Assembly: GCF_001678755.1 (NCBI RefSeq)
Contig: NZ_LZDS01000001.1
Span: forward strand, 244,953 to 308,952
Length of the DNA: 64,000 nt
Direction of reading: 5' to 3'
Origin: Acinetobacter gandensis
Lineage (GTDB): Bacteria > Pseudomonadota > Gammaproteobacteria > Pseudomonadales > Moraxellaceae
This document shows positions 30,225-39,451 of this stretch, one piece after another. The position numbers and the translations under genes are program-made. The number at the start of each line of letters is the position of its first letter. The stretch's first letter is position 1. The notes beneath the pieces were generated by a model, which worked only from the letters and a program-made list of their open reading frames with translations, was not told the DNA's origin and made no database searches.

Positions 30225-30250
30225 AAAAAGCCGCATGATTGCGGCCTTTC
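30225..30250. terminator. Terminator between regulator and dsbA
   Basis: AAAAAGCCGCA-TGAT-TGCGGCCTTT; GCCGCA/TGCGGC stem, between converging genes. Confidence 0.75.
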
Positions 30251-30265
30251 TATTCAGCAAAAGAA

Positions 30266-30883
30266 TTATTTTGCTTTACGTTCTTTATCTACAAGATATT
30301 TCACGATTTCAACGGTACGTGCATCTTCACCTTGTACGATATATTTGCCATTCACAGTAATGGCTGGAACACCACTCAATTGATACTGCGCCGCTAAACT
30401 TTTTGCTTGCGCAATTTTAGATGACACACCAAATGATTTGAAAGTACTGTTAAATTTCGCTTCAGGTACACCATAACGCGTATAGAACTTCGCAAAGGCA
30501 CCTTGTTCTAAAATATTTTTCTGACCTGCATGAATGTCATGGAACAATTGTAAATGCGCTTGTTGACGTACGCCCAATGCTTCAGATGCATAGTAAGCGC
30601 GTGCGCCTTGTTCCCAAAGCGGATTCATTGCTGCTGGTGTACGCACAAAACGAACGTCTTTCGGTAATTGCTTTAACCAAGCTTGCATATGTGGTTCTAA
30701 TTTGAAGCAATGTGGGCAGCCATACCAAAAGAATTCACGGACTTCAATTTTACCCGGACGTTCTACTTTAATAGGTTTTGGAATAACGGTGTAATCTGTC
30801 CCCGCAACAAATTGAGCTGCCATGGCACTGCCAGAAAATGCAAGAACTGCTGTAGCGATACTGCCTAAAAGGAATTTTTTCAT
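30266..30883 (-). CDS. dsbA: Thiol:disulfide interchange protein DsbA
   Basis: Periplasmic oxidase that introduces disulfide bonds. From the ATG at 30883 the product is 205 residues with a signal peptide (MKKFLLGSIATAVLAFSGSAMA). The active site is CPHC in FFWYGCPHCFKLEPH, and the cis-proline loop is GVPAITVNG. The upstream 8 codons in the open frame precede the natural signal start. A single unit that converges on the TetR regulator. Confidence 0.95.
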   Translation of the reverse strand: MKKFLLGSIATAVLAFSGSAMAAQFVAGTDYTVIPKPIKVERPGKIEVREFFWYGCPHCFKLEPHMQAWLKQLPKDVRFVRTPAAMNPLWEQGARAYYASEALGVRQQAHLQLFHDIHAGQKNILEQGAFAKFYTRYGVPEAKFNSTFKSFGVSSKIAQAKSLAAQYQLSGVPAITVNGKYIVQGEDARTVEIVKYLVDKERKAK

Positions 30884-31066
30884 TGAACTTATCGTCCTCA
30901 AAATCATTATGATTAGTTTATGACGACACTATAAATCAAATCTGTCGATTTCGTTTTCATTCTGTGAACTTTTTTACTGCTTTTATCGCTTTTTTTACAA
31001 GACACGCTACACTAACTCACATTAAACTTTTTTCTAAATTATAAAGACTTGATTGAGGTGACACCG

Positions 31067-31780
31067 ATGTCGCAATTGAATGTTGATCCACAAGAAATTG
31101 CTAAATTTGAAGCGTTCGCTGCTATATGGTGGGATCAGCATTCTGAGTTCCGTCCTCTGCATATGATCAATCCACTACGTTTAAACTGGATTGATGAACA
31201 TTCAGGTGGTATCACAGGCAAAAAAGTTTTAGACGTTGGTTGTGGTGGCGGTATCTTGGCCGAAAGTATGGCACGTCGTGGTGCTCAAGTCCTTGGCATT
31301 GATATGGGGGCAGCACCATTAAATGTGGCACGTCTCCATGCTGAACAAGAAAATGTACAAAATATTGAATATCGCCAAGTACCTGTAGAGCAACTGGCTG
31401 AAGAACAAGCCGGACAATACGACGTAGTGACTTGCATGGAAATGCTCGAACACGTACCTGACCCTGCATCGATTATTTTGGCATGTCAAAAATTGGTTAA
31501 GCCAGGTGGTCATGTATTCTTTTCGACCATTAACCGTAATCCAAAATCTTATTTATTTGCGATTATTGGTGCTGAATATATTTTACGCATGTTGGCTAAA
31601 GGCACACACGATTATTCAAAATTCATTAAGCCGTCTGAATTGGCTCACGATATTCGCGGTGCAGAATTACAGCTCAAAGATATGACTGGCCTACATTACA
31701 ACCCGATCACTAAACGCTACTGGTTAGCGCCAAATGTCGATGTGAACTACATGGTACATACCACAAAAGCAGGTGTGTAA
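31067..31780 (+). CDS. ubiG: Ubiquinone biosynthesis O-methyltransferase UbiG
   Basis: Carries out both O-methylations of ubiquinone synthesis. 237 residues from the ATG at 31067 with GAGG 8 nt upstream. SAM motif [13 protein letters not shown], then [17 protein letters not shown], and FFSTINRN. Length matches the family (about 240). First gene of ubiG-mupP-yciK, where the mupP start overlaps its stop by one base. Confidence 0.96.
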   Translation: MSQLNVDPQEIAKFEAFAAIWWDQHSEFRPLHMINPLRLNWIDEHSGGITGKKVLDVGCGGGILAESMARRGAQVLGIDMGAAPLNVARLHAEQENVQNIEYRQVPVEQLAEEQAGQYDVVTCMEMLEHVPDPASIILACQKLVKPGGHVFFSTINRNPKSYLFAIIGAEYILRMLAKGTHDYSKFIKPSELAHDIRGAELQLKDMTGLHYNPITKRYWLAPNVDVNYMVHTTKAGV

Positions 31781-32478
31781 TGAAAGCTGTACTGTTTGAC
31801 CTTGATGGCACACTGATTGATACCGCTGCGGATTTTATACGTATTATTCAAGACATGTGCCGTGAAAAAGGCTGTGCGGTGGTGGCTGCCGATGATATCC
31901 GTGTGCAAGTGTCAGAAGGTGCACGTGCCATGGTCAAATTGGTCTATCCAGAACTAGATGTTGAAGATCCTGTCTTTCTGGCACATCGTCAACGCTTTCT
32001 AGATCTGTATGGTGCTGATATTGCAGTTGATACCGACCTGTTTGAAGGCATGTATCCACTACTCGCAGAGTTAGAACAACATCAAATTCCGTGGGGCATT
32101 GTCACCAACAAACCACGCTGGCTCAGTGAAGCTTTGCTTAAAGCGCTAAACTTAACAGAACGCTGTGCGGTATTGGTGTGTCCTGATGATGTTAGCAAAA
32201 CCAAACCAGATCCAGAACCGATGTTTCTGGCTGCAAAGCAGATTCAGACCGACGTGCAAGACTGTATTTATGTGGGTGATCATCCACGTGATATTGATGC
32301 AGGCCGTAATGCCCACATGTATACCATTTTGGCTGCTTACGGATATTTACCGTTACAGCACAAAGATGACTTAACAGCATGGCAGGCAGATTGTATAGTG
32401 AACACTGTATCTGAACTGCATCAGGTTGTGCGTGAATTGGTGATCCCAACCCTCAACCCAGCATCAGCGACTTTATAA
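31780..32478 (+). CDS. mupP: N-acetylmuramic acid 6-phosphate phosphatase MupP (HAD family)
   Basis: HAD-type phosphatase, 232 residues. Motif I FDLDGTLIDTAADF (Asp7, Asp9), motif II VTNKPRW, motif III/IV KPDPEPM and VGDHPRDIDAG. Annotation tools usually call it phosphoglycolate phosphatase (Gph). Its position between ubiG and yciK is the same as PA3172 in Pseudomonas, which is MupP, an enzyme that turns MurNAc-6-phosphate into MurNAc for cell-wall recycling by the AmgK-MurU route. On that synteny I prefer MupP. The ATG overlaps the ubiG stop (TAATG), so translation is coupled. Confidence 0.82.
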   Translation: MKAVLFDLDGTLIDTAADFIRIIQDMCREKGCAVVAADDIRVQVSEGARAMVKLVYPELDVEDPVFLAHRQRFLDLYGADIAVDTDLFEGMYPLLAELEQHQIPWGIVTNKPRWLSEALLKALNLTERCAVLVCPDDVSKTKPDPEPMFLAAKQIQTDVQDCIYVGDHPRDIDAGRNAHMYTILAAYGYLPLQHKDDLTAWQADCIVNTVSELHQVVRELVIPTLNPASATL

Positions 32479-32515
32479 CGATAGATAAAACAACAGAATA
32501 ATACGAGGAGGTCAT

Positions 32516-33262
32516 ATGAAATATTCAGAGTATCAGCCTCGCCCCGATCTACTCAAAGATCGTATCATCCTGATTACAGGTGCGGGCGATGGTATTGGCC
32601 GTGCAGCAGCGCTCAGCTATGCCCTACATGGTGCAACTGTGGTTTTACATGGACGCACCCTGAATAAACTAGAAGTCATTTACGATGAAATTGAAGGCTT
32701 AGGTGCGCCGCAGCCAGCAATTTTACCCTTACAACTTTCTAGTGCTTCTCCTCGTGATTATGAATTGTTGGTCGATACCCTTGAAAAGCAGTTCGGCCGT
32801 TTAGATGGTATTTTGCATAATGCAGGCATTTTGGGTGAGCGCACTGAACTTGCCAACTACCCTGCCGATGTTTGGGATGATGTGATGGCGGTGAACTTGC
32901 GTGCACCATTTCTATTGACCCAAGAACTGATGCCGCTATTGGAAAAATCTGAACATGCTTCGGTAGTCTTTGCCAGTTCGGGTGTAGGTCGTGAAGCACG
33001 TGAACGTTGGGGCGCATATTCGGTTTCAAAAATTGCCATTGAAGCGGTCAGTACTTTATTCGCAAAAGAAAATGTACATCCGAATATTCGCTTCAACTGC
33101 ATTAACCCAGGGGCAACACGTACCGCGATGCGTGCCAAAGCCTATCCAGATGAAGATCCAAAAACTTTACCAACGCCTGAAAGCATCATGCCCGCATATT
33201 TATATTTAATGGGCGATGACAGCTTACATCTAAATGGTGAAAGCATCGACGCACAGGATTAA
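32516..33262 (+). CDS. yciK: YciK-family short-chain dehydrogenase
   Basis: 248 residues, Rossmann fold. ITGAGDGIGRAAALSYA is the cofactor loop and HNAGILGE follows; the catalytic Ser-Tyr-Lys are in FASSGVGR, AYSVSK. The order ubiG-mupP-yciK is as in Pseudomonas. The substrate of YciK is not established. It has a very strong ribosome site (GAGGAGG). A terminator follows 18 bp later. Confidence 0.88.
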   Translation: MKYSEYQPRPDLLKDRIILITGAGDGIGRAAALSYALHGATVVLHGRTLNKLEVIYDEIEGLGAPQPAILPLQLSSASPRDYELLVDTLEKQFGRLDGILHNAGILGERTELANYPADVWDDVMAVNLRAPFLLTQELMPLLEKSEHASVVFASSGVGREARERWGAYSVSKIAIEAVSTLFAKENVHPNIRFNCINPGATRTAMRAKAYPDEDPKTLPTPESIMPAYLYLMGDDSLHLNGESIDAQD

Positions 33263-33279
33263 CATCACTGCGATGAACA

Positions 33280-33309
33280 AAAAAAGGAAGCCATGGCTTC
33301 CTTTTTTTA
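33280..33309 (+). terminator. Terminator after yciK
   Basis: AAAAAAAGGAAGCC-AT-GGCTTCCTTTTTTT, 18 bp past the stop. Confidence 0.9.
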
Positions 33310-33455
33310 ATAAACAAACTTTTAATTTGCGTTGGTAAAATTCAAAAAATATGCGGGTTAACTACTTTTAGGGTCATACCTGACATAAAGTCGGCTTGAG
33401 TTTTTATAAAATTTGCTGATACTTGTCAGCAATCTCAAAAACCATGGAATCTCTC

Positions 33456-33875
33456 ATGTCTGATTTTAGCAATATTACGGTAAGCCCTACAGAAGATGGC
33501 ATGATCAACTTACTGGTAGATGGTCAGCCCATTTCAGCAAAATATGGCATGAAGTTTGACCCAAGCATTGTGGATGACCTACAAGCATTAGAAGATGGTC
33601 AAAATGCCAAACTCTTTGAACAGTTCATTTTTTCGCATACCGACCTCAATTTCGAACATGGTTATTTCTATGTAACTTGCATTCAAAAACTGGAATCGAC
33701 CTATCAAGTGGTAACAAACTTTGTTTATCGTATTACGGCTGCTGAACAAGCCCCATTTGAACATGTGATTACCAAGCAAGGTGCGGCCATGACCCCAGAA
33801 GATGTTAATGAGTTCATTCAAGCACACATTCAAAAATCATTGAATGATTATACAGACCTCAAATATGCCTACTAA
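33456..33875 (+). CDS. Hypothetical protein, 139 residues
   Basis: From the ATG at 33456, chosen because GGAA lies 6 nt upstream; the TTG-started longer frame is weaker. Acidic, soluble and beta-rich, with no signal, membrane segment or recognised motif (opens MSDFSNITVSPTEDG, closes DYTDLKYAY). A terminator follows. It resembles conserved Acinetobacter hypothetical proteins of similar size, but I cannot assign a role. Confidence 0.65.
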   Translation: MSDFSNITVSPTEDGMINLLVDGQPISAKYGMKFDPSIVDDLQALEDGQNAKLFEQFIFSHTDLNFEHGYFYVTCIQKLESTYQVVTNFVYRITAAEQAPFEHVITKQGAAMTPEDVNEFIQAHIQKSLNDYTDLKYAY

Positions 33876-33929
33876 TCTGCACGAAACCTACTGCAGCAGG
33901 GCCATTAGCGACCCGCAAAGAAAACAATT

Positions 33930-33956
33930 AAGGGCATTTCACATGCCCTTTTTTTG
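33930..33956 (+). terminator. Terminator after the 139-residue gene
   Basis: AAGGGCAT-TTCAC-ATGCCCTTTTTTT, 55 bp past the stop. Confidence 0.85.
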
Positions 33957-34098
33957 TGTATTCAAATGAATTAAAAAAATTAAAACCAAGATTAATCGTA
34001 TTTTTAAATAATTTTTATAATTATATTCGGTTTTTCATATTAATTAAAAACGCCTAATATGCTCCGCAAGCCAAAACGTTATACAAGGAGCTGAACAC

Positions 34099-34254
34099 AT
34101 GGCAGATCAAATTCGTAAAACCGAAACCATTCGCTCTATTGAGCGTATGCAACTGACTGAAAATTTAATTAATGCGATGGATGATGCAGGCCAAGCAGAA
34201 GCTGTTGCTCAAGCCGTTAACTCACTGCAATTACTCAATGACCAGTGGTACTAA
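34099..34254 (+). CDS. Small hypothetical protein, 51 residues
   Basis: Starts MADQIRKTETIRSIERM and ends NSLQLLNDQWY. AAGGAG lies 8 nt before the ATG, and a clean terminator follows at 34298-34328, so this looks like a genuine small gene. The product is a short, probably helical, soluble protein without membrane segment. It has no recognised family. A terminator of the previous gene lies 140 bp upstream, so it has its own promoter (an AT-rich region around 34030-34080). Confidence 0.7.
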   Translation: MADQIRKTETIRSIERMQLTENLINAMDDAGQAEAVAQAVNSLQLLNDQWY

Positions 34255-34297
34255 TGTTCAGATATTTTGCCGCACGCTCTAACCCCTTCCACCTTTT

Positions 34298-34328
34298 TGC
34301 CCATCGACGCCTGATGGGCATTTTTTTA
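34298..34328 (+). terminator. Terminator after the 51-residue gene
   Basis: TGCCCATC-GACGCC-TGATGGGCATTTTTTT, 45 bp past the stop. The remaining 240 bp before the next gene are AT-rich promoter-type sequence without a recognisable gene. Confidence 0.85.
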
Positions 34329-34569
34329 TCTACGTTTTGATTTTGGGCTTTATCTGATTTTAATCGATCATGCGTTTTAAATTGCAGGCTTTAATGCAGT
34401 GAGGTGCAACCACTTTTGATAAGCGATTGTTCTTGTGCGCTGTTTTATCGCATAATATCCGTATTCTCTTCGTTTTATTTAAATAAATAATCATTTTTCT
34501 TCACAGTTTCTCTGCAATTAATGCGTACAGTAGTTGTATTGAAGATCAATAACTTTATGAGGGTTGAAC

Positions 34570-34980
34570 ATGAAAAAGATTTTGCCTATTTTGGCTATTT
34601 CTTTCAGTGCTTTAATGGCAAGCAGTCTTTCGTCTGCGGCTCCTCACTTCAATAACGATGAACGTGGCTTTGATGGCCCACGCGGTAATGCCTATGGTCA
34701 TATGAAAAAAGACCGTGATTTCCGTGCTTCTCAGGACGATGACGATATTGAAGATCGACGCCGTATGCGCGAACAGCGCGGAGTCAAACGTCTACAACAA
34801 CATAAGTGGCAAACTGGTTATGTCATGCCTCAACATTATCGAGGCAATGGTTATAAAGTTGAATACAAAGACCATAACCTACCAAAACCATCACGGAATC
34901 AACAATGGTACAAAATTAACAACGACTATATTTTGGTGAATTCCGACAGTAACAGCATTATCAAAATATTAGGTCTTTAA
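34570..34980 (+). CDS. Secreted RcnB-like protein (first of two)
   Basis: 136 residues. Signal peptide MKKILPILAISFSALMASSLSSAA, then a charged, Asp/Arg-rich middle (SQDDDDIEDRRRMREQ), then an RcnB-type C-terminal module: GYVMPQHYRG...YKVEYKDHNLPKPSRNQQWYKINNDYILVN. RcnB domains are known from a periplasmic nickel/cobalt homeostasis protein, but many family members have no metal role shown. The ATG at 34570 has a GAGGG site 8 nt upstream. A paralogue is at 35243, with its own terminator between, so they are separate units. Confidence 0.78.
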   Translation: MKKILPILAISFSALMASSLSSAAPHFNNDERGFDGPRGNAYGHMKKDRDFRASQDDDDIEDRRRMREQRGVKRLQQHKWQTGYVMPQHYRGNGYKVEYKDHNLPKPSRNQQWYKINNDYILVNSDSNSIIKILGL

Positions 34981-35033
34981 AGTTAATTTCAATCGACTAA
35001 AAGACAGCTTACATTTTCTAAATCGCGATATAA

Positions 35034-35060
35034 AAAAGCCCATACTTTGTCTGGGCTTTT
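35034..35060 (+). terminator. Terminator after first RcnB-like gene
   Basis: AAAAGCCCA-TACTTTGTC-TGGGCTTTT, 54 bp past the stop. Confidence 0.8.
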
Positions 35061-35242
35061 CCGTTGTTTAAGATCTAAGAAACTTCTTCAAGCATGACCA
35101 ACACTGGCTTTGCCCTGATTTACAGATCTCCTTTTTTTCTTCATATAGTTCACAATTCCACTATATCTCGCTCACGCTTTCTCTGAACTTCCACGTTAAT
35201 TTTGAATCATCGAAAACATATTTAAAAATGAAGGTGATTTCC

Positions 35243-35617
35243 ATGCATAAGTTCGTATCTACACTCGTACTTTCAGTATCTGCAATTTTGGCAACCTCTG
35301 CTGCAATGGCTGCACCAGATCATCGTCAAGATGACCGCCGTTATCACGCTCAGCACCAAGATTCACGTTGGAATGACAACAAGTATTCAGGTAACTGGAA
35401 CAACAATAACCGCTATAACTCACGTGTAAATCCAAGCCGTGATTGGCGTGTAGGGCAAACACTTCCACGTGCTTATAACTCAAGCCGTTATAAAGTCAGT
35501 GATCGTGAAGCACGTCGTTTACCGAATACAGGCCGTTACCAACAGTGGTACAAAATCAATGGTGACTATGTCCTCGTGAATGATCGTACCGACCGTATTA
35601 TCCGTATCAGAAACTAA
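35243..35617 (+). CDS. Secreted RcnB-like protein (second of two)
   Basis: 124 residues from the ATG at 35243, chosen because AAGGTG lies 6 nt upstream. Signal peptide MHKFVSTLVLSVSAILATSAAMA, then an Asn/Arg/His-rich region (DHRQDDRRYHAQHQDSRWND...NNNNR), then the RcnB module: VGQTLPRAYNSSRYKVSD...QQWYKINGDYVLVNDRTDRIIRI. The C-terminal module aligns with that of the gene at 34570 (QQWYKIN.DY.LVN), so the two are paralogues of one duplication. The function is unknown; a periplasmic location follows from the signal. Confidence 0.78.
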   Translation: MHKFVSTLVLSVSAILATSAAMAAPDHRQDDRRYHAQHQDSRWNDNKYSGNWNNNNRYNSRVNPSRDWRVGQTLPRAYNSSRYKVSDREARRLPNTGRYQQWYKINGDYVLVNDRTDRIIRIRN

Positions 35618-35652
35618 TTACTAATTGTCTGTCTCAATGAGTCCCTTTCCCA

Positions 35653-35681
35653 ACACCTGAACGATGTTCAGGTGTTTTTTT
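35653..35681 (+). terminator. Terminator after second RcnB-like gene
   Basis: ACACCTGAAC-GAT-GTTCAGGTGTTTTTTT, 36 bp past the stop. Confidence 0.88.
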
Positions 35682-35740
35682 ATTTTTATCGTTCCGTTTC
35701 TGCTTTTTTTGATTAGAATCAGATGTAGGAAACTGATTAA

Positions 35741-37105
35741 GTGAAATTAGGCATGCAAACGAATTTATCTGAACCGTCATCAAGCACAACCTTACAATAT
35801 GTGCATTGGTTCCGACATTCTGCGCCTTATATTAATGCTCACCGTAACAAGACCTTTGTCATTATGTTTGATGGTGAAGCAGTACAGCATGACAACTTTC
35901 AACATATTATTCACGACATCGCCTTACTTCACTCTTTAGGTATTCGTTTAATTTTGGTTCATGGTGCGCGTCCGCAAATCAACCATAATTTAGACAGCAA
36001 TAACATTATTACCCCTTTCCATCAGCATCGTCGTATTACCACTCGTGAATCATTGCCTGCTGTAATGAATGCGGTCGGTTCAATTCGTTTGCAAATTGAA
36101 GCCTTGCTTTCTATGGGATTAGCCAACTCGCCCATGTATGGCGCACGCATTGACGTGGTCTCAGGTAATTTAGTCACGGCAAAACCTTATGGCATTCGTG
36201 ATGGGGTCGATTTTCAATTGTCTGGTGAAGTCCGTTCAGTGGATACCGATGCCATTCAACGTCATTTAGCCAGTCAAAATATTGTGGTACTTGGGCCAAC
36301 TGGATATTCCACCACAGGTGAAGTGTTTAACTTATTGGCTGAAGAAGTGGCAACCAAAACGGCGATTAGTTTAAAAGCCGATAAATTGATTTTTTTAGGT
36401 AAGCAACATGGCCTAAACAATGAACATGGTCAGTTACAGCGTGAGATTACTCCGCATCAGCTGGATCAGCATATTTATCAGTATCAAGATTCAAACCCAG
36501 ATATTGCGCTGCATTTACGCGGTGCCAAAGATGCATCGTTGCAAGGTGTACATCGTGTACATCTTATTTCCTATGCCTATGATGGCGCATTGGTCGAAGA
36601 ACTGTTCACCCGTGATGGTTCTGGCACCATGATCACCGATGCTCACTATGAAGAAGTACGTACCGCCAATATTCAAGATGTGGTGGGTCTAATCAGTTTA
36701 CTCCGCCCACTCGAGCAAGAAGGGATATTGGTCTATCGCTCACGTGAACGCCTTGAAAATGAAATTGAGCATTTTGCAGTGATTGAACGTGATGGCACCA
36801 TTTTAGCCTGTGCTGCACTGTATCCAATTCCAGCGGCAGAAGGCGAAAAACGCTCGGCGGAAATTGCTTGTGTAGCTGTACACCCAGGCTATCGTAAGTC
36901 AAACCGTGGTAGCCAAATTTTGCATTATCTCGAAGAAAAAGCCCGTGCACTTGGTATCGAACAATTGTTCATTTTGACAACCCGCACCGCACATTGGTTT
37001 TTGGAACAAGGTTTTGAGCAAGTCAGTGTTGATGATTTGCCGAATGCCCGTCAGACACTTTATAACTACCAACGCAACTCTTTAGTCTGCAAAAAGCCAC
37101 TTTAA
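35741..37105 (+). CDS. argA: N-acetylglutamate synthase ArgA
   Basis: First step of arginine synthesis, acetylating glutamate. 454 residues: amino-acid kinase-like domain about 35-290 (GIRLILVHGARPQIN, VLGPTGYSTTGEVFNL) and a C-terminal GNAT acetyltransferase domain about 300-450 (AEIACVAVHPGYRKSNRGSQIL is the acetyl-CoA loop). The start is GTG at 35741, preceded by AGGA about 10 nt away; the ATG four codons later would have the site too far away. Its stop codon lies inside the terminator hairpin that follows, which is a compact arrangement. Confidence 0.93.
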   Translation: MKLGMQTNLSEPSSSTTLQYVHWFRHSAPYINAHRNKTFVIMFDGEAVQHDNFQHIIHDIALLHSLGIRLILVHGARPQINHNLDSNNIITPFHQHRRITTRESLPAVMNAVGSIRLQIEALLSMGLANSPMYGARIDVVSGNLVTAKPYGIRDGVDFQLSGEVRSVDTDAIQRHLASQNIVVLGPTGYSTTGEVFNLLAEEVATKTAISLKADKLIFLGKQHGLNNEHGQLQREITPHQLDQHIYQYQDSNPDIALHLRGAKDASLQGVHRVHLISYAYDGALVEELFTRDGSGTMITDAHYEEVRTANIQDVVGLISLLRPLEQEGILVYRSRERLENEIEHFAVIERDGTILACAALYPIPAAEGEKRSAEIACVAVHPGYRKSNRGSQILHYLEEKARALGIEQLFILTTRTAHWFLEQGFEQVSVDDLPNARQTLYNYQRNSLVCKKPL

Positions 37106-37118
37106 ACGTGGCTTTTTT
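37091..37118 (+). terminator. Terminator overlapping the argA stop codon
   Basis: AAAAAGCCAC-TTTAAA-CGTGGCTTTTTT; the argA TAA (37103-37105) is in the loop. Confidence 0.85.
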
Positions 37119-37136
37119 CGTGCCAATTTATCTTTA

Positions 37137-37158
37137 TTTTGCATAAGGATATGCAAAA
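37137..37158. promoter_or_regulatory. Perfect palindrome upstream of the sulfonate operon
   Basis: TTTTGCAT-AAGGAT-ATGCAAAA, an 8-bp inverted repeat. It lies in a 325-bp, very AT-rich gap (37119-37443) before the ssu genes. A further short element ATAAGTTTTGCTTAT lies near 37303. LysR-type sulfur regulators (CysB/Cbl) bind AT-rich sites of this kind upstream of ssu operons, so one of these may be the operator. The assignment is inferred. Confidence 0.4.
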
Positions 37159-37443
37159 ACAACGCTCAAATTTATTAAATTGCTTTTCATCGAATACGAT
37201 ATGCTTATACAGCAACGCAATAACAAAATAATAATCATAATTATCAAATACTTAATAATTTAAACAAGCACAATATATGTTTATACAAAATCATAATTAT
37301 TCATAAGTTTTGCTTATTTTTATTTATCTTTTTTCCTGATTTTAAATTTAAATTTTCTTATTTTTTTCGAAAAAGAAAACTCTTTAGCTTATGTGTTCAT
37401 AAATCAACAGTTATGCATTTTACCCCTCGATAGGAGCACATAC

Positions 37444-38403
37444 ATGAGCACGAACAAAGCAAAACACTGGACAAAAACATTAGTACTGTCTTCAGCGGTT
37501 GCGGGTGCCATGATGTTATCCGGTTGCGGTCAAAAACAACAAGAAAGCGTGACCTTAAATATTGGCTTTCAAAAATATGGCTTATTACCCATCCTGAAAG
37601 AACGCGGCACATTGGAAACCTCACTGAAAGAACAAGGCGTCAATGTGAAATGGGTTGAATTCCCTGCTGGCCCGCAACTACTTGAAGGCTTAAATGTCGG
37701 TAGCGTGTCTTTTGGTGAAGTCGGTGAAGCACCACCGATTTTTGCGCAAGCAGCACAAACCGATTTAGTGTATATCGCCAATCAACCGGCTGTACCGAAA
37801 GCAGAAGCTTTAATTGTACAAAAAGACTCGAACATTCAAACCATTCAAGATCTTAAGGGTAAGCGTGTCGCGCTGAACAAAGGTTCGAACGTGCATTACT
37901 TACTATTGAAACTGCTTGAAGCCAATAAACTGAAATTTAGTGACATTGAAGTGGTTTACTTACCGCCTGCAGATGCCCGTGCTGCCTTTGAAAAGGGTGC
38001 AGTCGATGCTTGGGTCATTTGGGACCCGTTCCTGTCTGCAGCTGAGCATCAATTAAACGCACGTACCATTGCCAATGGCGAAAATTTGGTGAAGAACTAT
38101 CAGTTCTATTTAGCCGATCGTAAGTTCGCACAAGAACATCCAAAAGTGGTTCAAGCAGTCGTAAACGAGTTGAACTTGACCACGCAATGGGTCTCTAAAA
38201 ACCAAGATGAAGCTGCCAAATTGCTTGAAGGTAAAACTGGACTTGGTCTTGATGTTCTAAAAACATCAATTTCACGCCTAGGCGACAACGTCACCTTAGT
38301 CACACCTGAAGTGGCTAAAGAACAGCAACAAGTCGCTGATGCGTTCTATAACGAAAAATTGATTCCAAATAAATTAAACATTGAATCGGCCATTATCAAA
38401 TAA
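37444..38403 (+). CDS. ssuA: Sulfonate ABC transporter substrate-binding lipoprotein (first)
   Basis: 319 residues. Lipobox LSGC at about 22-25 of a signal (GAMMLSGCGQ), so it is membrane anchored, unlike the free E. coli SsuA. Fold cues: [67 protein letters not shown] and [25 protein letters not shown] are all diagnostic of SsuA/TauA-like proteins. AGGAG lies 8-9 nt upstream. It heads an operon of five: ssuA, a second ssuA-like gene, ssuD, ssuC, ssuB, with gaps of 26, 32, 0 and 14 bp. Confidence 0.92.
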   Translation: MSTNKAKHWTKTLVLSSAVAGAMMLSGCGQKQQESVTLNIGFQKYGLLPILKERGTLETSLKEQGVNVKWVEFPAGPQLLEGLNVGSVSFGEVGEAPPIFAQAAQTDLVYIANQPAVPKAEALIVQKDSNIQTIQDLKGKRVALNKGSNVHYLLLKLLEANKLKFSDIEVVYLPPADARAAFEKGAVDAWVIWDPFLSAAEHQLNARTIANGENLVKNYQFYLADRKFAQEHPKVVQAVVNELNLTTQWVSKNQDEAAKLLEGKTGLGLDVLKTSISRLGDNVTLVTPEVAKEQQQVADAFYNEKLIPNKLNIESAIIK

Positions 38404-38429
38404 GCCGAGATAAAAATAAGGGCACTGCC

Positions 38430-39419
38430 ATGGGTATTTTAAAAACTTTTTCAATTGTTGGTCTTACTACACTCGGCATCAGTTTGAGTGCTTGCCAAAA
38501 GCAAGAAGCTGAATCAAACAGTACTGATCCACAAGTCAAAGCTGAAGTGAAGCACATTACCATCGGCTTTCAAAAATCGGCTTTGAACCTGTTGGTTGCA
38601 CGTCAACAAAAATTGCTTGAGCAACAATTTCCAGGTGCTCAGATTGATTGGAAAGAGTTCCCTGCTGGCCCGCAAATGCTTGAAGCCTTGGCTGTAGGCG
38701 CGGTGGATTATGGCTATGTTGGCAACACGCCACCGATTTTTGCTCAAGCTGCCAATAAAGACTTGAACTACATTGGCTATGAGGCTGTTCCTAATGATTC
38801 ATTGACTGTGGTGATTCCACCCAATAGCCCAATTAAAACAATTCAAGAACTCAAAGGCAAACGTATTGCGGTACAAAAAGGTTCAAGTGCGCATGAGTTA
38901 CTGTCTAAAACTTTACAGAAAGCTGGTCTGAGCTGGACTGATATTCAACCGATTTGGATTCCACCCGCAGATGCCCGTGCAGCTTTCGATAAAAAATCAA
39001 TTGATGCTTGGGTCATTTGGGATCCTTTCCTTTCTGCAGCAGAGTTAGATGCAGGCGCCAAAGTGCTGATCGAAGCAGGCGATTTCCCACAGACCTATTC
39101 GTTCTACGTGGCCAATCCTAAAGTGATCCAGGCCCATCCAGATTCACCAGCCAAATTCTTAAATGCACTGAATGCGTCAGACCAATGGATCGTTAAACAT
39201 CAAGATGTTGCATTAGAGATTTACCAAAGCAGCACCGGTTTAGAAAAAGCTGTTGCAGCACAAGCCTTTGCACGTCGCATTAAACCTTCACCGGTTAAAC
39301 CACTCAATGCTGAAGTGGTTCAAGCCCAACAAAATATTGCGGACTTGTTCAAACAAGTTCAATTGATTCCCAACACTATTTCAGTCCAAGAAAAAGTTTG
39401 GACGCCTGCTTCACATTGA
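38430..39419 (+). CDS. ssuA: Sulfonate ABC transporter substrate-binding lipoprotein (second)
   Basis: 329 residues, paralogue of the preceding gene: it shares [64 protein letters not shown] and [31 protein letters not shown]. Lipobox LSAC at about 19-22. The two copies differ clearly, so they are an older duplication rather than a recent one, and may widen the range of sulfonates bound. It is followed directly by ssuD. Confidence 0.92.
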   Translation: MGILKTFSIVGLTTLGISLSACQKQEAESNSTDPQVKAEVKHITIGFQKSALNLLVARQQKLLEQQFPGAQIDWKEFPAGPQMLEALAVGAVDYGYVGNTPPIFAQAANKDLNYIGYEAVPNDSLTVVIPPNSPIKTIQELKGKRIAVQKGSSAHELLSKTLQKAGLSWTDIQPIWIPPADARAAFDKKSIDAWVIWDPFLSAAELDAGAKVLIEAGDFPQTYSFYVANPKVIQAHPDSPAKFLNALNASDQWIVKHQDVALEIYQSSTGLEKAVAAQAFARRIKPSPVKPLNAEVVQAQQNIADLFKQVQLIPNTISVQEKVWTPASH

Positions 39420-39451
39420 TAACCGAGCCATCAATACACAAGGAATTTAAC

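Noticed and set aside
31780..32478. Phosphoglycolate phosphatase Gph
   Set aside because: Position between ubiG and yciK fits MupP better; sequence motifs alone cannot separate the two.
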